A stretch of DNA of 64,000 nt from Asterias amurensis (taxonomy: Eukaryota; Echinodermata; Asteroidea; Forcipulatida; Asteriidae), in NCBI RefSeq assembly GCF_032118995.1, contig NC_092662.1, positions 16,257,701 through 16,321,700 on the forward strand, read 5' to 3'. The position numbers and the translations under genes were made by a program. The number at the start of each line of letters is the position of its first letter. Positions within the stretch are counted from its first letter, which is position 1. The notes beneath the pieces are model-generated. The model ran no database searches, was not told the origin of the DNA, and was given only the letters and a program-made list of their open reading frames with translations. Shown one piece after another: positions 47,104 to 57,511 of this stretch.

Positions 47104-49572
47104 ACTCTGATGAAACAAACTCTCACAATATGGAAGGAATTTGAAAATCAGTTTGGATTAAAAGTTTGGACTGGAAGGAAAGGTCAATGTGGGGTCATCT
47201 TTTTGAAATAAAATGTCAAATTTGTAGTAAGCTACCAGACGGCACAAAGACTACATGTATGACTTTATGACATGTGGCTCAGGAAAAATATTTGTGTTTT
47301 TTTATTTTGAACTTCCTGTTTGGACCAGAAGGTCAAAGTTGGGTCATGTTTGGAACGCAAACGCAATTGTGTCATGAGTAAAAAGATGCCACAAAGATTA
47401 TGAATTCATGACAAATACCCGCCTTTAACATTGTTCATTAAAGGAACACGTTGCCTTGGATCAGACGAGTTGGTCTATGAAAAGTGTTTGGAACCATTTG
47501 TTATGAAATGCATATGGTTAGAAAGATGTTTTAAAAGTAGAATATAATGATCCACACAAGTATCAATCAAAATTGCACGGTTTTCCTTTTACGTCAGTTT
47601 TGACTCCCATAAATGGCCGACCGTGTTTGTCGACGAGGTAATACAAAAACCACGCAATTTCGAGGCATATTTGTGTAGATCATTGTATTTTACTTTTACA
47701 ACATCTTTCTAACCATATCAATTTTATAACAAACGGTTACAGGACACTTTTTAAAGACCAACTCGACCGATCCAAGGCAACGTGTTCCTTTAAGACAGGG
47801 GACCAGTTTAGATATAGCAGGATTTGGGACTGAAACACTTTTGAACGCTTGGTGGCAGCAGAATTATTAGGCAAATTTCAGTTGTGTACATATCTGAGCA
47901 TGCCCACATTTTCATTATTGATTACATTACCTGGCAAGTCTGCTGCCACCTAGTCCCCAAAAGTCTCGACAAATTTAGCCATGAATCAACTTGTTCGACA
48001 TGGGTTCTTGTCTATGAACTGTTTAAGTGATGCTATTAAAACAAATGAATTTTTTTCTTAATCATGGAACGAATTACATCCAAAATCTATATTTTTGTAA
48101 TGTTTTGCCTGCAAATTGTTTGTAGTGATTCACCAATAAATCAACAAGTTATAATCCTTAATAACTGAAGTGGATTATTCCCTTTCTTTTTGTTAAATGG
48201 CCCCAAGATGTTGCCGGGTGTACATCAACAAAGATCCCCTACTTGACACTCCTTTTCATCGTAATTCTTGGTGCAGAACGCGTTAACAAATCCTACCTTC
48301 AACAAGCAAGATTCGCAGTTAACGCTTAACCACTGGGAGACCCATAGATGAAAAAGAAGTTAGTGTCGTGCTGTATACTCTCCTTACTCTCGACAAAGAG
48401 AATGTTATACTCTTTCCAACAGTACAGTTTGGATATAATTGGTTTTAAGGCAGTAAATAAAGAGTGTTCATTGTACAGGTAGTGCTTTCTGCTCTACCGG
48501 CCAGGCTTCGGATTGATGGGGAAAAAAATAGTTGTAGCCCACACCTTGAAAATAGTTGTAGCCCACACCTAAAGTGACCTTCAGGCCTTGTGTGTCTGGC
48601 GACTTGCATAACAAAAAAAATTAAACAGGCATGCAGCTGATTTCCATATTTTTTTTCAAAACGGTGCCTTGGAAAACTGAAAAACACTGCACAAAAGTTA
48701 CATGTATTAGTTTGATCTGTCTGGACTAATAGACAAATGGAGGTCAGTGGTGTAATATGACTAGTGATGCAAATAGGTAGGGTCACTGGCAAGGCTTTCA
48801 CATGGATCGATGCCCTTCAACAAGTATCTCGTACTACACTATTGTGCCACATGAAAGAACAACTTGTTTGAAAGAGGGTAGGGGCATTTCCGCCGGTTGA
48901 GATAATATCAAAAGCTTTTAAGGCATGGTATACTTTTCGAAGTTGCCAAAGACCACACACTGGGCTTTTATATAGCGTCATTCCATTTGGACAACACCAC
49001 TTAAGCTAACCGGCAATAGCATTGCAAATAATACAACAACTGAACGAAAGAGGAACTTGCAGAAAGAAACTAAGGTAAAAGATACTTTTAAAGTTTTTAA
49101 AATGAAAAAACTACATTACTTCAAAGGAAGTCCTTTATGTCAAAATAAAATGAGTTATTGGTTCTTCAAAAGCACATTTGATTTGTCCCTCAAGGCAATG
49201 ACATTTCAAAATAAGTTTGATTATCTTTATACATGTATGTCATGTGCAAACCTGTAAACATGTAAATAGTGTGCGAAATCTGTCAACATACTGAGTTAGT
49301 GAAACCTAGGGTTATTTTGGGGGTCTCTTAATTCAAGCCTGGGGCACAGTTCAGCCAAACTGCACAGACCGGAAATATTAAAAGAATTTTACTATGGGTC
49401 TCAGTGAACGATTTCCCTTGTATACAGCAGAGCAAACTAAATGGTACACAAATTGTATCTGTTGCTACTCAATATCAGCATTCACTGTGCACAAAAGATG
49501 AAAACACTTTGCTATGCAAGGGCTGGATGAAATCGTTCCCTGAGTCTAGTTTACTGGTGTGGCCAGAAGAAC
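47104..49572. other. Region between the two nucleoside hydrolase genes
   Basis: The 3' UTR of hydrolase A ends near the AATAAA at 47207. Then come a family 1 palindromic MITE (47437-47793), a short inverted-repeat remnant with TTGGTGGCAGCAGA / TCTGCTGCCACCTA ends (47856-47960), a short direct duplication of AAAATAGTTGTAGCCCACAC (48522 and 48549), and otherwise AT-rich sequence. No gene is recognised; short frames here do not resemble known proteins. Confidence 0.6.
47437..47793. mobile_element. Long palindromic MITE, family 1, copy 3
   Basis: TTAAAGGAACACGTTGCCTT opens and AAGGCAACGTGTTCCTTTAA closes the element, an exact inverted match over 20 bp. TTAA at both edges may be the target site. 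It is closer to copy 1 (8871) than to copy 2 (18635). Confidence 0.85.
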
Positions 49573-49866
49573 ACTTAAAGGCAGTGGACACTATTGGTAA
49601 TTACTCAAAATGATTATCATCATAAAACCTTTCTTGTTACGAGTAATGGGGAGAGGTTGATAGTATAAAACATTGCGAGAAACAGCTCCCTCTGAAGTAA
49701 TTTTCCACGAAATTGATTTCGAAGACCTCAAGTTTAGACCTTGAGGTCTCGAAATCATGCATCAGAAAGCACACAACTTCGTGTGACAATGGTGTTTTTC
49801 TTTCATTATTATCTCACAACTTCGACGACCGATTGAGCTGAAATTTTCACACTGTTCAGATTACTC
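49573..49866. mobile_element. Palindromic MITE, family 2, copy 3 (reverse, truncated)
   Basis: TTGGTAATTACTCAAAATGA, GAAACAGCTCCCTCTGAAGT, the central GACCTCAAGTTTAGACCTTGAGGTC hairpin region and TTCGACGACCGATTGAGCTG are the reverse complement of the family 2 layout. The expected far end is missing; the element stops about 15 bp before the start codon of hydrolase B. Confidence 0.7.
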
Positions 49867-49881
49867 CAGGAATAATTCAAG

Positions 49882-51981
49882 ATGTCAGGAGGAGAGAAGA
49901 TTGAGATGATAATTGACTGTGACCCTGGGGTCGACGATGCTGTGGCTATCATGATGGCGCTATCTCAACCCAGTGTGAATCTACTTGGACTCACCTGCGT
50001 TGGTGGAAACACACCCATTGATAACGTACTCAGGAATGCACTCAGGGTGTTGAGAGTTTGCAATAAGCCAAGCGTGAGTTGCCCTCTATTTTTTTTTTTT
50101 TTTAAGGCAATATTTGCACCAGAAAACTGTTAAGATGCAGTGATGGCATGAGTAGTGGGATATATTGTGTTCGGCAGCCAAGTATTTTGAGTAAAAGTGA
50201 GTACTGATTTTGAGGAAAAAAAAATTTTTTTATAATTTTTCATGATTTACAGACCCTTACTGAGAGAAAGAAATTGTTATTATGCAGGCCTTGAACTACA
50301 CACAGGCCCTGAAGGCCTTTCCCTCTGGTGCCCCTGGTCTTGGTCTTGGTGCCCCTTGAAAAGCTTCCCAAAGTGCCCTTTGCCAAATGAAAATGGCTTT
50401 GCCCTTTCAAAGATGAAACTCCAGGACTGGTTATGCAGAAATTCAATCAAACATGAGCTGCGTATAATGGAGTAGTTGATGATCTTTGTGTGTAATTACA
50501 AACAGATTCCCGTTTACAGAGGATCAGCGATCTCTTTAGTCTGCCTAAACCATCTAACTTTTGAAAATGTTCATGGCTCTGATGGTCTCGGGGACGTTCC
50601 AGATCCAGACCCACCCAGCCTTGATCTCGTCCAATCAGAGCATGCCGTCCATGCCATGATTCGCATGACAAAGGAGAAGCCTGGTCAGGTGACCATGGTG
50701 GCCATCGGACCGCTGACCAACCTGGCCCTTGCGATTCGACTGGACCCGGGTTTCACCGGTAGACTGAAGAAGCTGGTAATCATGGGAGGCAATACAGAAG
50801 GTGAGTGGATGGTCTTATGAAGAATATTACAAGCTCACTTAGCATAGGGGTAAATTATAGCAACCCGCCGAAAAGTGCATGCTCAATTGTCGTCCCTGTC
50901 TGCTTGGCAAGCCCTCTTTGCCTCTGTAGACATAAGTATCAATTTGAACCATGAACTTCACTCTGGTAAAGGGGTCCTCTCTAAGAAAAATGTAATTTTG
51001 CACTTGAACTTTGCACAGGGCACCACAGCAAAAGCAAAGGGCACCACAGCAATAACAATTACAACCCCAGCAAAAAATCTGCTTCGTTGTAAGACAATTT
51101 CTCAAAAAAAAAACAATCTACCCAGCAGGTAGATATACACATGGTGTTACTGCAAACCAATACGTTGATACCTCACCATGCAATGCCTCAGATCTTATTT
51201 ACAGCAACATTCTCTGATTGTTGTCGGTCCTATCGATTATAATTATCGATACCTGTTCTTCTCAATAGGATCTGGTAGTATGACTGACGCAGCAGAGTTT
51301 AACTTCTGCATGGATCCAGAGGCAGCCCATATAGTGCTGAGCGATGTGCGATGTCCAACAACAGTCATAGGTTGGGAAACGTGCATCAACAACAGACTGC
51401 CCACGGTAAGTTATAAGATTACATATCGATTATGACTTTGTAATGATGTCTCTTTTTTCCAGAAATGTGTTTTTAAACTTTTCTTAATTCGAGGCCTGTG
51501 TATTGCCTTTTTTTCTGAAGTATGCACGCATCTACAGATGAGATATCTAACAGCGATTCCAACACACTGCACTTCAACCCCCGTTTTTAAGTTTTTTTAA
51601 ATGGTTAGATCATTATTTTTACTATAGCACATTTTCTTCTCTGTGTCATTGCAGGAATGGTTCAAAAACAACATGCCCCAGTCTCAGACTCCAAAAGGAG
51701 CTTTCATGAATGCCATCCTCTCCGATCACCACCTGAAACTAAACCTTGGCACAGTGCCCGACACCTTGGCGATGGCCGTTGCCATCCGCCCAGAGATGGT
51801 CCTCAAGTCGCTGACCTGCCCTGTCATGATTGAGCTCAGTGGTCAGGTTACCAGAGGTCAGATGGTCAAACGGGTGATGAACACAGAGCGCCTGCCACTA
51901 GGGCCAGAGGTCGAGGTGGTGATTTGCTGTGATAATAATATTTTCAAACAGCTTTTTGATGACATACTGAAGAGTTCTTAG
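49882..51981 (+). CDS. Inosine-uridine-type nucleoside hydrolase B (tandem paralogue)
   Basis: Same family and likely reaction as hydrolase A. Four exons (49882-50073, 50506-50800, 51269-51405, 51655-51981) join in phase to 316 aa, close to the usual 310-340. DCDPGVDD is at residues 12-19, and MGGNTEGSGSMTDAAEFNF is kept. The late motif is VPDTLAMAV: the Asp ligand stays but the Cys found in both A isoforms is Pro, so activity or specificity may differ. Exons 1 and 2 are almost identical to A at the DNA level while exons 3 and 4 are clearly diverged. An in-frame TAA lies just before the ATG, so A's N-terminal extension is absent. AATAAA at 52026. Tail-to-tail with MRPL21. Confidence 0.92.
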
Positions 51982-52664
51982 AACCATTTGTTTCTTTGTT
52001 TTTAACATGCAGAAATATTTTGAGTAATAAACCACAAGAGAAGCTAAAATCTTACTAGAACTGGATTTAAACCTGTGACCTTCGGATTAACGCGCTGGCA
52101 CTTTACTAACTAAGCTATCTCACCCTCTGTTTGCGTTAGCAGTCTCCCTATTTTGTCAATTTTAAACCATATTCTATTTTGTTGAAACTATTTTTAAAAG
52201 AAACCAACAAAACATATTATTTTGTTTATATTATACTTATTTTTAATTACCAAGTATGAACAAAAAGCACTTTGACAATAGGTTATAATGAACTGAATTC
52301 TTCAAGTGTGAATTCTCTAGATTTTCTACTGTGAAAAGGGGTTCTTGAAAAAGCTAGGCCACAATTTGTACAGCTTCTTTAAAATCTGTGCAAATTCTCT
52401 CAGCACAAACATATCTTGCTGAGCAGTAAAAGGTTACCAGTCAAAAAAACAAACTATGTGTGTCATATGTAACCGGTACCCCGCTCAGGTTTGCTTAGCA
52501 GAGAAATTTGAATTTGACATCTTTAGAGAAAAAAAACCTCTTCCTATAAAAAAAATGAAACTTGGACGTGAATAAATTTTATTTTGAAATAAAAACCGGT
52601 GACTTTGTTTTCTTTCTCCCACCATAACCCTCAATGAATTTTAATTCTAGACTAACTTGGTACG
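51982..52664. other. Hydrolase B / MRPL21 convergent 3' region
   Basis: Hydrolase B has AATAAA 45 bp after its stop. A minus-strand tRNA-like piece (about 52060-52130; GAGATAGCTTAGTTAGTAAAG and a degenerate B box) and a GCTTAGCAGAGAAATTTG repeat piece follow. A minus-strand AATAAA for MRPL21 lies at 52578-52583. No gene. Confidence 0.6.
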
Positions 52665-55600
52665 TCAGTGTGGTGCTACCTCAATGCTGTTGATTCTGAG
52701 CACAGATAGATCTCCATACACCTCTGTAAGAAATAAACAGACGAGACAAAATTAAGAAAAGTGTGACCTAAGAAAAATCAAAAGCAATGATGAAAGATGT
52801 TCCATTTCGAAAAAAACATTGATGAAGTGATTTTTTATTGTACAAGATGATGGAAGAACGTTGTGTATGATGATGGAAGAACGTTGAAGCTAATTGCAAT
52901 TTTATCACCACAGTTCATCAGAAAATAACAAAATGTATCACCAATAAACACAAATGCAATCTAAATATTACGGAAGTTACAATCACATAGAAGCAAAGTT
53001 TGTACAAGTGGGGCTTGAGCATAATAACACATTGGGTGCGTTCGTTTAGCTGTCCTGGGTCTACCCCGCGGTGCTCACTTGGGTGAGCCCCTGACAAGAG
53101 CTAAACGAACGACCAATCACCGCTCTCGTAGTGACGTCAATTACCTGGGGCCAGCCCCCAAGTGACCCACTTCACAAGCTGACCTGGGTGAGCCCCTGGA
53201 ATTAGGTCAAAAGCTATTCGAACGCACCAGGGCAGACCGGGGATGACCCAGGAAAGCTAAACGAACACACCCTTTAATACAGAGCTGATTGGAATGTCCA
53301 TGGTCCTTTTTCTAAACCATGGCTTGGGCCTTTGACTTCGGCTCCAAAAAGGTGCAAGGTAAGCGCACATTTAAAAAAAAAAACGACAGAACCCAAGCCC
53401 TGACTGCAGCAACTTGTGACGTCAGAGCAAGGGGAAATACATGTAGTTAATATTTTCCAAGTTGGATGGAGTTGTGTATCGATGAGGTGATGACTTACCA
53501 CGGTATTTCCTAAATCGTGTCCGTTGTCTCATCTTAAAGACGATTTTCTTCTGACTTTTGGTCTTCTCAATGACTGTGGCTTCAACTCTCACTTGCTCTG
53601 GACTACAATGTTTGGAATAAAAAAGGGAAATTCAAGTTCATGAGTGAGATACAAATGTCATATAAGCACTACCTTTTGATGGAGTAGAACTTTGGATTCT
53701 GGAGTAAAAAGTATAACAATTGTTTCCTCTTTACAATGGTATTGAAAATACTAATATTTTGGGAATGAATAAAGACACAATTAGTATAGCAGGACTTGAA
53801 CCAATGACCTCTTGTGTTAGCGTTATGGTGCTTTACCACCTAAGCTATCTAGCCCTATGTTGGCGGTCAACATCTTTGTTCAGGAGTGCCAGTCAGAAGC
53901 CATACAACGATTGGCTGCCGTGTAGCTAGGGATCAAACACAAGCCTATGATTCAACCTAGGAAGCAGCAGCCGGGGAACGGAACTTTTTATTTCAAATAC
54001 AAAGTAATAAACAACAAGGGAAACTTACTGGGTAAATCTTTTTAATAATTTGGGATTGAACAAAGCTAAGTTTACGGGACTTTAATCTGCAACCACTGGA
54101 TGAATGTAACTTTCATCATTCATAAAGAATAACAACATGTAATGCATCTAATCTTGATAAAAATGTCTTCTGGTCTCTTACCTTAGAAGGGGTTTTCCGA
54201 TGAGACTGAAATTATCACTTCCAACAAGCAGTATCTGAGACCAAAAAACAAGGACAAATTTAGTTTCTTGCACTTCATAAAGTTTACATTGTTGCAACTG
54301 GTGCCCAACTCATTTTTTGCTTAGCAAAGAATTTTTTTGCTTAACAGCTTTGAGAAATTGGCCCATGAACCAATAAATGGCAGGACATAAAATACTTCTA
54401 TTTGTCCTCGAGCAAACTTTGATTGAACCCTTGATTCCGATTGGTCGATCCAATCCATACCAACAAGAGTGTGACATTAAACGTTTATGAAGCAGTTGTG
54501 GAGTTTGTGATGAATACCCACCTTTCCTAAGCAAATTCTTTCTCCGACGTCTGCCGTGATGTGCTGCTGTATTTGAATGAGGTCATCAGTGGTGACCTTA
54601 AACTGTTGGCCGGCTACGTAAACCACCGCAAAGAGTCGACTCTGATTAGACTGGATCTCTGATTCCACCTTCTGAAGTACATCTGAGGGACAAATAATAT
54701 TGCGGTAAGGCTATGTCCAATGGGCGGCTATGGCTGTTGCTATGGGCCTCCTGTGCTTTGACACATGTTTTTCCAGCAATGAAGTCATAGCCACTAATGG
54801 ACCGTTCCGGCTTTCCACTAAGCTCCGCCCACCGCGCATGTAAACAAGACACATGTACAAGCACTCCCAATGACATTCTGCACGATTCTGCCGCGAGTGC
54901 CAAATATGCGCGCACGCACGCATGACCGAGTTTGTTCGACCCAATCATAGCTGTGATTGGTTAAAATGGGTGAATGGGCACAGTTTGATTGACAGGCCTG
55001 ATCGGTCCATTTGGACAAGGCCTACGTGTTGGTCAGGGTAACTTGAGATGTGACCGTCTTGCAACTACATATCAGCGCCTAGGTCAAATATTCAATGGTC
55101 TTTTGTTATTTTATATTTCTGGTAGTGAAACCAAGGATGCCTCACAAGTGAACTTAATCACTGTAGCTCGAAAGCCTGAGTCAGTGAGTAAACTTGTAAA
55201 CAAGGGTGTTTACTTGTTGCTATGCCAACCATTCCGATGGGAACAAGCTGCATGGTATTCTGCAACTTACTCAAGAAATTCTGACAAAAAGTGGCTTCAA
55301 TCCATTAGTTTACAATGGAACCACATAGCATCGCTTCAGAACAAAACGTTGCATCTGAATTTCGAAAAATCATAAAATCTTGCTTGAAAATTTATCTGCG
55401 CAAAAATATTGTACCGCAACACATACTTGTTTAGAGCGTACATCAAGCTATTTTAAGCGAGACGTTTTGACAATTTCAAACTTGCACATAATGTTGGTGC
55501 TATTTTAGGTATGAAATTTCTGCATCGACATTTCTGCACTTGTTTCTTTTTATTATGATAAATGAATACCTTTTGGTAATTCCTGTTCAATTACTGATGT

Positions 55601-56616
55601 GTTTGATGCTGATGATGTCTGCCTGAGTAACCTACACAATAAGAGAACAAAAAACGATCATATTTTAAAGGGAAGGTAACCCTTTACAGTTTACACCAAA
55701 AATTAAAATAAAGACCATGAAAACTCACTTGTTAGGAAAAACTGCAGCTGTTGAACATTTTAAAGAAAAATCAATGAGAAATAATTAATTCTGAGGTGGT
55801 TTATTCTCAACTTACCTCAATGAATTCCCTGTGCATTGGAGGCACCGTGGCTTGGTTGACACTAAACAAGGGATGTTTGTTCTCGATAAATCTGCAATTA
55901 ATTAAAGGAATATCTAAACTAATGAAAAAAATCAGATTTTTCTTGAAACACTTCTATACCCTGCCGCTACTCCTAGAACTATTCTGGTTTCGTCCGGCTA
56001 TCGTCTCCCGTTATAGCCGGACGAAACCGAAATAGTTCTACCCTGCCACCAGTTTTTTAACTGATTTGTCTCAAAAGGAATATCTTGTCTTTTATTAAGT
56101 AAACTAGACACTATAAATTATATTTATTTTAAAAAATTTTTAAATATAAATAAAATATATTTAAAAAAAAAATGAGTGAAAAAGTGGTGGCAGATGAGAT
56201 ACGTACATTTTTAACAAGAAATGTAAGTTGGGGCAGGATACGGATATTCTTTCCTTGTCATGGACTCTCTCACGTAGATGCAACTATGGACGTAGAATGC
56301 AACGATGCAACCAACCTGAGCTAAAGCCAAGAAGCCGCACACATCACTCGTTCCCCCATTCCATTGACATGTGCACACGGCAGATGCAGCATGCAGTGAA
56401 ACGTACGACGTACACGTACGGACTTCTTTTCTTTCTCAACAAGTATTTCAAACTTAAATGACACAAAATAAATCTTAAATTGTAATGTTTATTAACAATA
56501 AAATACTTACGTGTTGAAAACACTCGCTGTATCAGTTTTAAGTCACTACATAGTGAAATACCAGATAGTTTTCTTGCAGCCGAAAATGCTTGTAAACTTT
56601 TCACGAAGGCTGCCAT
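52665..56616 (-). CDS. MRPL21: Mitochondrial large ribosomal subunit protein bL21m, complete
   Basis: Structural protein of the mitochondrial 39S subunit. Seven exons (56511-56616, 55816-55891, 55570-55631, 54522-54682, 54182-54234, 53499-53602, 52665-52723) join in phase to 206 aa; the human protein is 205 aa. The N terminus MAAFVKSLQAFSAARKL is basic and Ser/Ala-rich, as expected of a mitochondrial targeting peptide. The L21 domain follows: SRLFAVVYVAGQQFKVTTDD, GERICLGKV, LLVGSDNFSLIGKPLL, VRVEATVIEKTKS and a C-terminal VLRINSIEVAP. Exon 2 is read in the frame forced by phase. The start codon context AAAATGGC is at 56616. Head-to-head with the SLC5 gene. Confidence 0.95.
53034..53273. mobile_element. 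MITE with GGGTGCGTTCGTTTAGCT termini
   Basis: GGGTGCGTTCGTTTAGCT at the left is mirrored by AGCTAAACGAACACACCC at the right. A second inner AGCTAAACGAACG lies at about 53100. A left-end relative starts near 60735 in the SLC5 gene. MRPL21 last intron. Confidence 0.8.
53775..53880 (-). repeat. tRNA-derived SINE head on the minus strand
   Basis: On the minus strand GGGCTAGATAGCTTAGGTGG (A box) is followed by GGTCATTGGTTCAAGTCC (B box). It would resemble a tRNA but has a poor acceptor stem match and continues into SINE-like sequence, so it is called a SINE. MRPL21 intron. Confidence 0.6.
54796..55012. mobile_element. MITE with AATGGACCG termini, relative of 9639-9848
   Basis: AATGGACCGTTCCGG at the left and CTGATCGGTCCATT at the right are imperfect inverted repeats; AAGCTCCGCCCACCGCGCAT and ACGCACGCATGACCGAG inside resemble the element at 9639-9848. 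It lies in MRPL21 intron 3. Confidence 0.65.
55974..56040. repeat. Compact hairpin with 28-bp arms in MRPL21 intron 1
   Basis: TAGAACTATTCTGGTTTCGT and the next eight bases pair with the inverted 56013-56040 segment (26 of 28 positions), leaving an 11-base loop. The sequence just outside repeats CCCTGCC on both sides. Confidence 0.75.
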
Positions 56617-57511
56617 TTTGAAAAGTACATAGCGCCCTCTTTGGATTTTATATTGCAAACAAAGTTTGGCATTGGACACGCACTGACTCACCAATGCAGC
56701 CTTTATTCGGCAACTGATGCTAAAAACTGATTGAAACATTATTTTTAGCGGTTTTACAATACAGATTATTTGCACTGTTTATCTCCACTCATAAAGCTCA
56801 ACAAGGCTCACGAACTTTTAAATCCGAAATAAACATTAACAATCATAGTTTGATCAACCAGACTCTGGGCTGGATGAGTTTTATGAGGGGTGGTCAATTT
56901 CCTTATGGTCAATCCTGGAGGAGGCCTATTCTGTGATCTACACCGCATGTGCAACAACCAAGGCCCATCTTCATTTATCAGAAAATACTGCTCAGCAAAT
57001 TTCTTGCGAAGCGAAATAATAAGTTGCCAACAATCTCTTATGAAACCTGTTTGGCCTATAATCTGTTTCGCCTTCAGGCAAGATTTTTTTTCTGTGCTTG
57101 GCAATTTTCTGTGCTTACTACAAATAGTACAAGCTTTATTAAATCTGGCACGTGGAGTGGACAACATGGGAACGCGGACTTTGACTTGAGTGACATAACA
57201 TGGTTTCCATCCAACAGCAAATTAGGGCCCCTTTTATGACGGACAACAAATCGAACAGAGCACTCAGAAGACAAACCATTTACCCGACATTGGAATAAAT
57301 AAAATCTATCTCTGAACTATTTGAATAAGGGTGTGTACCGATTTGATGAACATGCCGGCCTGAGTTTTATCTCATTAAACAATCAAGATAAGTGAAGTAA
57401 ACCAAACAGCGGTCATGCATAGACGATAAATTAATGTCTATGTCATATCACAGATGAGTTTAAATTATTTTTAGCCTGCTATCCCGGCGGAGGCTAAGTT
57501 CGCTTCGCAGG
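56617..57511. promoter_or_regulatory. MRPL21 / SLC5 divergent intergenic region
   Basis: About 895 bp lie between the two start codons. 56980-57140 holds a GCTTAGCAA-type dispersed repeat. The stretch 57470-57511 (GCTATCCCGGCGGAGGCTAA and on) is probably the 5' UTR of the SLC5 gene. No TATA box or known operator was recognised; the promoter role is inferred from position. Confidence 0.4.

Noticed and set aside
48445-48801. A 118-codon minus-strand frame between the hydrolases
   Set aside because: It has low-complexity Cys/Phe-rich sequence and includes a 27-bp direct duplication; no domain is visible.
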